A DNA stretch of 64,000 nt from the NCBI RefSeq assembly GCF_010614805.1, contig NZ_JAAFZC010000001.1, positions 2,396,001 through 2,460,000 of the forward strand. Direction: 5' to 3'. Shown piece after piece: positions 35,382 to 42,904 of this stretch (position 1 is its first letter; the number at the start of each line of letters is the position of its first letter). The translations under genes and the position numbers were made by a program. Source of the stretch: Pseudooceanicola aestuarii. Lineage in GTDB: Bacteria > Pseudomonadota > Alphaproteobacteria > Rhodobacterales > Rhodobacteraceae. The notes beneath the pieces were generated by a model. It did no database searches. It saw only the letters and a list, made by a program, of their open reading frames with translations, and was not told the DNA's origin.

Positions 35382-36383
35382 ATGAGTAGAGAACAGGCAG
35401 AGTTAGAGCGGGCCATGGACCGAATCGCCCAGGCGATTGATCGGGGATCTTCGGTATCCTTGTCGGTGCAGCTGCGCGGCGCACTTGAATTCGGCATCGC
35501 CTCAGGGGAGCTTCCCGCCGGGGCGCGGCTGCCTTCGGTGCGGGCGATGGCGGGGCGGCTGGCGATCTCGCCGGTGACGGTCAGCAATGTCTACGCGATC
35601 CTTCAGGAGGCCGGGCATATCGTGGGTCGCGTCGGGTCGGGGACCTTTGTGAACTCCGCTGCGCCGATCCCGCCCGCCGCCAAGATGCGGGAGCTGGAAC
35701 AGCGCATCGCCGAACTGGTTGATCTGGGTCGCGAATGCGGGCTGGCGCCGGCGGAGCTGGCCATGCGTCTGACCGCCGCCCCGGCCCGGCGCCGGCGCCG
35801 GGTGCGCATTCTGATGCTGGGCAATTTCGATGACGCGACAGAGGCTTATGCCGACGCGATCCGCCCGCACCTGCCCGACGGGGACACCGTGACCGCCGCC
35901 ACCATGGGCGAGATCGACGCCATCGGGCCGCAGGATCACGATCTGATCGTGGCGCCCCGGACCCTGTTGCAGGCCGCGCGCGAATATTTCCCGGATACGC
36001 CGCAGGTCGGCCTGACCCTGATCCCGAACGAGGCGACGCGTGTCGCCCTTGCCTCCATCCCGCCGGAGGCCAAGGTCGCGGGCTATTCCTATTTCCCCGG
36101 TTTCGTCACCATCATGAAGGCCGGTATCCGACGGTTTGCGCCCCATGTGCCCGATCTGACCATGGTCGTGCGGGGAGAGGCGGACAGCGATCTGAACGTC
36201 TCGGGCGCGGATGTGCTGATCTATGCCACCGGCGCGGAATACCTGCGCGACGGGCTGCGCGCCGACCAGTCCGCCTTTGAATACCGTCATACGCCCGACA
36301 CCGATTCGGTGCGGCGCGAATTGCTGCCCGCGGTTGAGGCCGCGCGGCTGTTGATCGACAAGCAAAAGGAACCCGCAACGTGA
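35382..36383 (+). CDS. GntR-type regulator with periplasmic-binding-like effector domain
   Basis: A 333-aa regulator. Residues about 25-95 are the GntR winged helix (LRGALEFGIASGELPAGARLPSVRAMA, and the HTH AISPVTVSNVYAILQEAG followed by GSGTFV). Residues about 145-333 are an effector domain with the RILMLGNFDDATEAYADAI start that I cannot place in a named GntR subfamily. I start at the ATG at 35382; an earlier frame runs through the AT-rich promoter and lacks homology. It opens the six-gene operon and is divergent from the peptide importer, both of which it probably controls. Confidence 0.87.
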   Translation: MSREQAELERAMDRIAQAIDRGSSVSLSVQLRGALEFGIASGELPAGARLPSVRAMAGRLAISPVTVSNVYAILQEAGHIVGRVGSGTFVNSAAPIPPAAKMRELEQRIAELVDLGRECGLAPAELAMRLTAAPARRRRRVRILMLGNFDDATEAYADAIRPHLPDGDTVTAATMGEIDAIGPQDHDLIVAPRTLLQAAREYFPDTPQVGLTLIPNEATRVALASIPPEAKVAGYSYFPGFVTIMKAGIRRFAPHVPDLTMVVRGEADSDLNVSGADVLIYATGAEYLRDGLRADQSAFEYRHTPDTDSVRRELLPAVEAARLLIDKQKEPAT

Positions 36384-37081
36384 GGATCACCGACAGCAAC
36401 TGGTTCGAGGTCGAAGACTACCTGAAAACGGATGACCGCTGTGTTCTGCCGCTGGGCAGTACCGAACAGCATGCCTACCTCAGCCTTTCAGTGGATTCGA
36501 TCCTGTCGGAGAAGGTCGCATCGGATGCAGCCGAACCGCTGGGCGTGCCGGTGTTTCCGGCGGTGGCCTATGGGTTGACCCCATATTTCATGGGCTTTCC
36601 CGGTTCCGTCTCACTGAAGTTGGCGACCTATGCGGCGCTGCTGCGCGATATTCTGGACAGCCTCTATGCAACCGGGTTCCGCCGCGTGCTGATCGTCAAC
36701 GGCCATGGCGGGAACAGTCCGGTGCAGCCCGTCACGATGGAATGGATGGAGTCCAATGCCGGTGCCCGCTGCCGGTTCCACGATTGGTGGCGCGCGCCGA
36801 AGACATGGGCCTGCGTGCAGGAGATCGACCCGGTCGCCTCTCATGCCAGCTGGATGGAGAACTTTCCCTGGACGCGTCTGCCGGGCCGGGAGCTGCCGCA
36901 GGAAAAGAAGCCCTTTGTCCCCTTCGACAAGCTGCGCGACCGCAACGCCGCCGGGGTGCGCGCCCTGATCGGGGACGGCAATTACGGCGGCCATTACCAG
37001 CGGCCCGACGCCGATACCGATCGGCTGTGGTCCGTCGCGGTCGAGGAGACCCGCGCCCAGCTGGAAGGCGATTGGGCATGA
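36380..37081 (+). CDS. Creatininase-family amidohydrolase
   Basis: A 233-aa protein of the creatininase fold, whose members hydrolyse cyclic or C-terminal amide bonds. The motif LPLGSTEQHAYLSLSVD (about 21-37) carries the family's metal-binding Glu, His and Asp. The usual EQHGPHLP second histidine is missing, and the loop is one residue shorter. GFPGSVSL and the RRVLIVNGHGGNSPV motif follow. It starts with GTG, overlapping the gntR stop (GTGA). Its stop overlaps the next gene. The substrate is unknown; the presence of peptide import next door suggests a cyclic imide or lactam. Confidence 0.85.
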   Translation: MRITDSNWFEVEDYLKTDDRCVLPLGSTEQHAYLSLSVDSILSEKVASDAAEPLGVPVFPAVAYGLTPYFMGFPGSVSLKLATYAALLRDILDSLYATGFRRVLIVNGHGGNSPVQPVTMEWMESNAGARCRFHDWWRAPKTWACVQEIDPVASHASWMENFPWTRLPGRELPQEKKPFVPFDKLRDRNAAGVRALIGDGNYGGHYQRPDADTDRLWSVAVEETRAQLEGDWA

Positions 37082-38130
37082 CGGCGGCCAACGCAGCCGC
37101 AGCGCCGGGCACGGCGGACAGCCCCATCCTGATCTGGGGCGCCGGGGCCATCGGCGGCATTCTGGGCGCGGCGTTCCAGCGTGCGGGCCACGTGGTGCAT
37201 ATGGTGGATATCGTGGCCGATCACGTCGCCGCGATGCGCACCACCGGCCTGCGGATCGAGGGTCCGGTGGACGAGATGACAGAGGTTCTGCCGTCATTCA
37301 CCCCCGAGGAAGTGACCGGCACCTACGATTGCATCATTCTGGCGGTGAAGGCGCATCACACGCCCGAGGCGCTGGAGATGCTGATGCCGCATCTGGCGCC
37401 GGACGGGTTCGTCGTCTCTGCGCAGAACGGGTTGAACGAACGGGTGATCGCGGATCGTATCGGCGCCGACCGCACGTTGGGCTGCTTTGTCAATTTCGGC
37501 GCCGACTGGCTGGAGCCGGGGCGGATTCTCTACGGCAACCGCGCCGCCGTCGCCATCGGAGAGCTGGACGGCCAGATCACCGACCGCGCCCGTCACATCC
37601 ATGCGCTGTTTTCCATCGTGGAACCGGATGCGGCGCTGACGGACAATATCTGGGGCTACCTCTGGGGCAAGATGGGCTATGGCGCGCTGCTGTTCTGCAC
37701 CGCCCTGACCCCTGACAGCATGTCCGACGCGATGGAGCGGCCAGACCATCGTCCGGCCTATGTCAAGCTGGGGCAGGAGGTCATGCGGCTGGCCGATGCC
37801 GAAGGGGTCGCGCCGCTGGGGTTCAACGGCTTCGATCCGGTGGCCTTTCGTACCGGCGACATGGCCGGGATCACCCGCGCCATGGACAGGATGATTGCCC
37901 ATAACCGCAAGACCGCGAAAACCCATTCCGGCATCTGGCGTGACCTTGCGGTGCGCAAGCGCCGGACCGAGGTGGACGCCCAGATCGGCGTGATGGTCAC
38001 GCTGGGACAGGCGCGCGGGCTGGATGTGCGGGCGCTGGCGCGGATGGTCGATCTGATCCACGACATCGAAGAAGGCCGACGCCCGCAGTCGGTTGATGTG
38101 GTGCATGAGCTTTTGCCGATATGCAGCTGA
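37078..38130 (+). CDS. Ketopantoate-reductase-like (PanE/ApbA family) oxidoreductase
   Basis: A 350-aa NADP-dependent 6-phosphogluconate-dehydrogenase-fold reductase. The N-terminal Rossmann motif is ILIWGAGAIGGILGAAFQRAGH (about 18-39). AVKAHHTPEALEML and SAQNGLNER (Lys and Asn of the active site) follow, and the helical C-domain has WGYLWGKMGYGALL with the catalytic Lys. The ATG at 37078 overlaps the creatininase stop. The protein is longer than PanE (about 300 aa) and lies in a catabolic operon, so a 2-oxo or 2-hydroxy acid other than ketopantoate is more likely its substrate. Confidence 0.85.
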   Translation: MTAANAAAAPGTADSPILIWGAGAIGGILGAAFQRAGHVVHMVDIVADHVAAMRTTGLRIEGPVDEMTEVLPSFTPEEVTGTYDCIILAVKAHHTPEALEMLMPHLAPDGFVVSAQNGLNERVIADRIGADRTLGCFVNFGADWLEPGRILYGNRAAVAIGELDGQITDRARHIHALFSIVEPDAALTDNIWGYLWGKMGYGALLFCTALTPDSMSDAMERPDHRPAYVKLGQEVMRLADAEGVAPLGFNGFDPVAFRTGDMAGITRAMDRMIAHNRKTAKTHSGIWRDLAVRKRRTEVDAQIGVMVTLGQARGLDVRALARMVDLIHDIEEGRRPQSVDVVHELLPICS

Positions 38131-38873
38131 ATTTCGACGGAAAAACCGCAATTGTCACTGGTGCGGCCCAAGGCATCGGCGCGGCCATCGCACGGCGGCT
38201 TGCCGCCTCGGGCGCGCAGGTGGCAGCGGTGGATATCGACGCGGCCGGGATGGAGCCGCTGGGTGCGGAGGGCATGACCCTGCACCCCGCCGACCTGGGC
38301 AGCCGCGACGGCGCGCAGGCCGCCATCGCCGATGTCATCGCGACCCATGGCCGGGCCGACATCCTGGTCACATCGGCCGGCGGGGTCCGCGGCCAGACGG
38401 GCCGCCCGTTGGAGGAAATCGACGAAGCCGGTTGGCAGGCGATCTTCCAGGCCAATGTCGATGCCGCCATGTGGTGCGCACAGGCGGTGGCGCCGGGGAT
38501 GCGCGACCGGGGGGCGGGGCGGATTGTCACCATCTCCTCCGGCGCGGGGCTGCGGCCTTCGCTGACCGGGATACAAGCCTACGCGGCGGCCAAGCACGCG
38601 CTGGTCGGACTGACCCGGCAACTGGCGCTGGAACTGGGACCGGCGGGGATCACGGTGAATTCCGTGGCGCCGGGCTTCGTGCTGTCGAACCCCTCCACCG
38701 AACGGCAATGGCAGGCGTTCGGGGCCGCGAAACAGCAATCTGTCCTGAACGGCATTCATATGCGCCGGCTCGGGCGGGCCGACGATATCGCCGATGCGGT
38801 GGCCTTTCTGGCCTCCGACCAGGCGGAATGGATCAGCGGGCAGATCCTGTCCGTGGACGGGGGGCATGCGTGA
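38121..38873 (+). CDS. Short-chain dehydrogenase/reductase (SDR)
   Basis: A 250-aa classical SDR. Motifs: TGAAQGIGAAIARRL cofactor loop, ADLGSRDGA, catalytic Ser in ISSGAGLR and YAAAK (Tyr-Lys). The end IAFLASDQAEWISGQILSVDGG-like stretch (read VAFLASDQAEWISG) is typical. It overlaps the PanE-like gene by 10 bp and the next gene by one base. Specificity is unknown; an NAD cofactor is suggested by the Asp after the second strand (VDIDAAG). Confidence 0.9.
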   Translation: MQLNFDGKTAIVTGAAQGIGAAIARRLAASGAQVAAVDIDAAGMEPLGAEGMTLHPADLGSRDGAQAAIADVIATHGRADILVTSAGGVRGQTGRPLEEIDEAGWQAIFQANVDAAMWCAQAVAPGMRDRGAGRIVTISSGAGLRPSLTGIQAYAAAKHALVGLTRQLALELGPAGITVNSVAPGFVLSNPSTERQWQAFGAAKQQSVLNGIHMRRLGRADDIADAVAFLASDQAEWISGQILSVDGGHA

Positions 38874-39781
38874 TGGATGTGACGGGCAAGCCGCATGAAT
38901 GGGATGAAAAGACGTGGCGCGGGCTGGTGGGCCAGGTGCGCGCCGGGCGCAATCTGCTGCCTGACCGCTGGCCGGGAGGTGCGCGCTGTGCCGTGGCGCT
39001 GAGCTTTGACAGCGATCACGAGACGAATGAACTGCGCGACGGCGGCGCCTCCATCGGGCGGCTCAGCTGGGGGGAATACGGCGCCCGGCGTGGCATCCCG
39101 CGTATCCGTCGCGTGCTGGACCGCCATGGGGTCAAGGCCAGTTTCTTTGTCCCCGCCGTTGCCGCCCTGTTGCATCCCGAGGAACAGCGCAGCCTGGCGG
39201 AGCAGGGCCACGAGATCGCCCTGCACGGCTGGATCCACGAGCGCAACACCGACGTCCCGCCCCAGGCGGAGCGGGAGCTGATGCTGCGCGCCGCCGATGT
39301 GCTGGAAAACATCACCGGCCAGCGCCCTGTGGGGATGCGTACCCCGTCCTGGGATTATTCGCCCGCCACGCTGAAGATCGCGCGAGAGCTGGGGCTGGAA
39401 TACGACAGCTCGCTGTTCGCCGACGACGATCCCTACGAGATTCTGGATGCGGGCGAGGAAACGGGCATCGTGGAATTGCCGGTGGAATGGATCCGCGACG
39501 ATGCGGTCTATTTCATGATGAACCGCTTTGGCGCGCAGCGGCCCTATACGGCGCCGACCGATGTGCTGGACATTTTCCGCCGTGAATTCGATGGTGCCCG
39601 GAACGAGGGCGGGCTTTTCCTGCTGACGATGCATCCGCATATCACGGGCTACCGGTCCCGCATCTTCATCCTGGACGAATTGCTGGATCACATCCGCTCC
39701 ACCGGCGATTGCTGGATCGCCACCCATGCAGAGATCGCCCGCTACTGCGCCGAACAGGCCGGGCTGAAAGGACGCACATGA
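38873..39781 (+). CDS. Polysaccharide-deacetylase-fold hydrolase (PuuE/PgdA-like)
   Basis: A 302-aa NodB-fold protein. Motif 1 is ALSFDSDHETNE (metal Asp), motif 2 is EIALHGWIHERN (metal His-x3-His), and RTPSWDYSPATL is motif 3. The sequence order and the FDSDHE variant resemble the cytoplasmic group that contains allantoinase PuuE and the Helicobacter PgdA-like enzymes rather than chitin deacetylases; there is no signal peptide. The ATG at 38873 overlaps the SDR stop (TGATG). It may cleave a cyclic or N-acyl amide in this operon's pathway (inference). Confidence 0.87.
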   Translation: MDVTGKPHEWDEKTWRGLVGQVRAGRNLLPDRWPGGARCAVALSFDSDHETNELRDGGASIGRLSWGEYGARRGIPRIRRVLDRHGVKASFFVPAVAALLHPEEQRSLAEQGHEIALHGWIHERNTDVPPQAERELMLRAADVLENITGQRPVGMRTPSWDYSPATLKIARELGLEYDSSLFADDDPYEILDAGEETGIVELPVEWIRDDAVYFMMNRFGAQRPYTAPTDVLDIFRREFDGARNEGGLFLLTMHPHITGYRSRIFILDELLDHIRSTGDCWIATHAEIARYCAEQAGLKGRT

Positions 39782-40707
39782 CCACCTATTCCCTTGCCAT
39801 CCACGGCGGCGCCGGCACCATTCTGAAGTCGAAGATGACCGACGCACAGGAGGCCGAATACCATGCCGGTCTGGCCCGCGCGCTGGAGGCGGGCGAGGCG
39901 GTGCTGCGTCAGGGCGGCACGGCCATGGATGCGGTGACAGCGGCGGTCTGCCAGCTGGAGGACGAACCGCTGTTCAACGCCGGGCGCGGCGCGGTCTTCA
40001 CCACCGAAGGACAGCAGGAGATGGACGCCTGCATCATGGACGGCCGGGACCGCGCCACCGGCGCCGTGGCGGGGATCTTCGGGCCGAAAAACCCGATCCG
40101 CGCCGCGCGTGCCGTGATGGAGACGACCTCGCATGTCTGTCTGATCGGTCCCAACGCATTGGAAATCGCGCGGGCGGCCGGGCTGGATTTCTGCGATCCC
40201 GACTACTTCTTCACCCAATCCCGCTGGGACGCCTTGCAGCAGACGCTGGAGATGCGCGCCCGTGGCGAGGAAAGCGACGATCCCGCCCGCCGGCACGGCA
40301 CTGTCGGCGCGGTGGCGCGCGACCGCGACGGCAACCTGGCCGCCGCGACATCCACCGGGGGGATGACGGCGAAACTGCCGGGCCGGGTGGGCGATACGCC
40401 GATGCCCGGCGCGGGCACCTTTGCCGACAATGCGACCTGCGCGGTCTCCGGTACGGGCCATGGCGAGGTGTTCATCAAGTACACCGCCGGGGCGGAAATC
40501 GCCGCGCGGATGCGCCATGCGGGGCAAAGCCTGGCAGAGGCGGCCGATCACGTCGTGATGCGCGACCTGGGTGCGCATGACGGCTCGGGCGGGGTGATTG
40601 CGGTGGATGGCGACGGCACGCTGGTGCTGCCGTTCAATTGCGAGGGCATGTACCGTGCCCATGTCCGCGAAGGTTCGGACCCGGTGACGGCGATCTACCG
40701 CGACTGA
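39778..40707 (+). CDS. Isoaspartyl peptidase / L-asparaginase (Ntn hydrolase, plant type)
   Basis: A 309-aa autoprocessing threonine hydrolase. The N-terminal LAIHGGAGTI motif, LEDEPLFNAGRGAVFT, the nucleophile Thr at the autocleavage site RRHGTVGAVARD (about residue 180) and the substrate loop ATSTGGMTAKLPGRVGDTPMPGAG are all present. It hydrolyses beta-aspartyl dipeptides and asparagine. The ATG at 39778 overlaps the upstream stop (ATGA), so it closes the six-gene operon. Its presence suggests the pathway yields an asparagine or isoaspartyl intermediate. Confidence 0.93.
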   Translation: MTTYSLAIHGGAGTILKSKMTDAQEAEYHAGLARALEAGEAVLRQGGTAMDAVTAAVCQLEDEPLFNAGRGAVFTTEGQQEMDACIMDGRDRATGAVAGIFGPKNPIRAARAVMETTSHVCLIGPNALEIARAAGLDFCDPDYFFTQSRWDALQQTLEMRARGEESDDPARRHGTVGAVARDRDGNLAAATSTGGMTAKLPGRVGDTPMPGAGTFADNATCAVSGTGHGEVFIKYTAGAEIAARMRHAGQSLAEAADHVVMRDLGAHDGSGGVIAVDGDGTLVLPFNCEGMYRAHVREGSDPVTAIYRD

Positions 40708-40900
40708 GGGCGGGGCCGGGGGGCCTGCGATGCGGCGACGTCGGCGCGCTGCCCCCCTTTTATCAGCCTGGGCGCGGCAAACACCCCGGCGCAGTTTCGG
40801 AACAGACCGGCGGGCGCGCTGGTTGCCGTGCAGCTGCCGGGGGCCATTATGGCAAGGGCCGCTGTCGCGGGGCATCTGGTGACGGTTTGGCCGTGACGTT

Positions 40901-40942
40901 TGGCCTGCGACGACTGGCTTGCGACGATTGGCCTGCGATGCA
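40901..40942. repeat. Three tandem 14-bp units
   Basis: TGGCCTGCGACGAC, TGGCTTGCGACGAT and TGGCCTGCGATGCA follow each other at 40901, 40915 and 40929. A degenerate fourth copy precedes them. It lies in the 262-bp gap after the asparaginase gene, just beyond the end of a small minus-strand gene. Confidence 0.8.
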
Positions 40943-40969
40943 TTCCCTGTGACAGGGCCGTCAGGCCGA

Positions 40970-41164
40970 TCAGGACAGACGGGCGAAGGCCGGGCCGCTG
41001 ATCAGTGCCGCCAAGGCCGCCTGCTGCGCGACCACCATCATGGTGCCTTCTGCGGGTGCGGAGGTATCGACGAAGACTTCGCCGTCCGCGGTGATGTAGC
41101 CGTCCAGGATCAGGTCGTTGCGCGGGGTGGCGGTGAATTCGCGGGTGCGGAAGCTGCGGGTCAT
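40970..41164 (-). CDS. Hypothetical 64-aa protein
   Basis: A small open frame with ATG at 41164 preceded by AGAGGA. The product starts MTRSFRTREFTATPRNDLIL, then DGYITADGEVFVDTSAPAEG, and ends in a short hydrophobic Ala-rich helix. I recognise no family. The balanced composition (unlike the Arg/Pro-rich shadow frames nearby) supports that it is a gene. It stands alone, with the tandem 14-bp repeats just downstream. Confidence 0.5.
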   Translation of the reverse strand: MTRSFRTREFTATPRNDLILDGYITADGEVFVDTSAPAEGTMMVVAQQAALAALISGPAFARLS

Positions 41165-41542
41165 GTCGAAATCCTCTTGCTCTGGTCGGGCGTTCAGGGT
41201 GCCGTCCGGCGCTGTCTGCGCCGTCGGGATCTTTATCGCAGACCGGTCATCGCATTGCGCACGGACAAGGGGAGAGCGGGACATCCCGAAGGGATAGGTC
41301 GGATCATATCGGGAGGGGGCGCCCTATGTGAACGGAGCGGACAGGCCGGATTCTTGCCGAAAATTCGCCATGTTTTCGACATGTTATGCGGCAGCGGGCG
41401 CGGTGCCGGGCGCGATTTCAGGCGCAGCGGCGGGGCAGGTGCCCGCCGTCCGGCCATGGTGAATCGCCTCCCGGTTTGTCCCGACCCCGTTCGCGACCCC
41501 GCCGCCGATCCCGACCGGCCGGGAGCGGGCGGGCGCGCTGGC
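41165..41542. other. 378-bp stretch with no recognisable gene
   Basis: Between the small hypothetical gene and the M20 gene there is no protein-like frame and no clear terminator for the leftward M28-hydantoinase operon that ends at 41543. The AT content is locally raised around 41340-41390, which may mark the promoter of the small gene. Confidence 0.45.
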
Positions 41543-42904
41543 TCAGGCGCGGCCGATGTGGTCCAGCAGGGCAGCCCCGCTGCGGATGCCCTGAAGGAAG
41601 AGCGCCACCTCCATGTTCTCGTTCGGGGCGTGGTTCGCCTCGTCCGCGTTGGCATAGGGGGTCACATAGGCGGGCACGCCGAGGATCTTGGTAAAGACGT
41701 AATCGGGCAGGGAGCCCCCGACGCAGGGATAGACCAGCGGTTTCTGCCCCCGTGCCGCCTGGATGGAGGCCTGAATGACCGGCCCCCATTTCGCATCGAA
41801 CGGCGTCTTTGAGGGGAGCATCCCTTCGGAGGCCACCACCTCCACGTCGCCTTCGGGCGCATGACGGGCCACGTGATCGCGCACGCAGGCGATCACCTGA
41901 TCGGGAGTCATCGCCTCCACCAGGCGGATGTCGCATTTGGCGATCGCCTCGGCGGGCAGGACAGTCTTGCCCCCCGCGCCGCCATAACCGCCATGCAGCC
42001 CGTTGATCGTCAGGGTGGGGCGGAACATCAGCCGTTCCCAGAACGGGCGGTCGGCGGGGGCGTCCAGCCGGTGCATGCCCATGTCCTGCATCAGATCCTC
42101 CACGTCCAGCGGCAGATCGGCCATGGCGGCGATCTCGGCATTCGTGGGGGGGATGATCGGATCGTGCAGCCCGTCGATCGTGATCTCGCCCTCCGGGGTC
42201 TTCATGGTGGACAGCAGGTGCACCAGTGTCCAGATCGCATTGGGCATCACCCCGCCGTAATTGCCCGAATGCGCATCGCGCCCGGCGGTTCGGGCGTGCA
42301 GTTCAAAGGCCACGACGCCGCGCACCCCGTAGGTCAGCACCGGCGCGCCGGAGGAATGCAGCGGGCCATCGGCCGTCACCACCAGATCGCAGGCCAGCCG
42401 GTCCTTGTGGGCCCGGATGAAATCGGCGATCTGGGGCGATCCGATCTCTTCCTCGCCTTCCAACAGGAAGATCACGTTGCAGGGCAGGGTGCCATGCACG
42501 GCCAGATGCGCTTCCAATGCCAGGATCTGGGCGAAATGCTGGCCCTTGTTGTCGCCGATGCCGCGCGCCCAGATCCGGCCATCGCGGATCTCGGGGGTGA
42601 AGGGATCGGATGTCCACAGCTCCAGCGGTTCGGGTGGCTGCACGTCGTAATGGCCATAAAGCAGGATCGTCGGCTTGTCCGGCGACACGTCGTAGCGCGC
42701 CAGCACGAAGGGATGGCCCGGCGTCTCGATCGCCTCGGGCTGCATCCCCAGCTTGCCCAGCATGTCCAGCAGCAGGTTGCAGACATCGCGGATGCCGATG
42801 TTCTGCGCCGAGATGGAGGGATGGCTGACGTAGTCCATCACCCGCCGCACATATTCGTCAGAGCGGGCATCGATATGGTCGAGAACGGGTTGCAGATCGG
42901 TCAT
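41543..42904 (-). CDS. M20-family dipeptidase (CNDP/DapE-like)
   Basis: A 453-aa di-zinc peptidase. Motifs: LLYGHYDVQPPEPLELW (metal His, catalytic Asp), RGIGDNKGQHFA (bridging Asp), LLEGEEEIGSPQ (catalytic Glu and metal Glu), TADGPLHSSG (metal Asp) and the C-terminal DEANHAPNENM (metal His). The dimerisation domain has RDAHSGNYGGVMPNAI. This length and order fit the carnosinase-like CNDP group. The ATG at 42904 overlaps the hydantoinase A stop (ATGA). It is the last gene of the leftward M28 operon. Confidence 0.92.
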   Translation of the reverse strand: MTDLQPVLDHIDARSDEYVRRVMDYVSHPSISAQNIGIRDVCNLLLDMLGKLGMQPEAIETPGHPFVLARYDVSPDKPTILLYGHYDVQPPEPLELWTSDPFTPEIRDGRIWARGIGDNKGQHFAQILALEAHLAVHGTLPCNVIFLLEGEEEIGSPQIADFIRAHKDRLACDLVVTADGPLHSSGAPVLTYGVRGVVAFELHARTAGRDAHSGNYGGVMPNAIWTLVHLLSTMKTPEGEITIDGLHDPIIPPTNAEIAAMADLPLDVEDLMQDMGMHRLDAPADRPFWERLMFRPTLTINGLHGGYGGAGGKTVLPAEAIAKCDIRLVEAMTPDQVIACVRDHVARHAPEGDVEVVASEGMLPSKTPFDAKWGPVIQASIQAARGQKPLVYPCVGGSLPDYVFTKILGVPAYVTPYANADEANHAPNENMEVALFLQGIRSGAALLDHIGRA

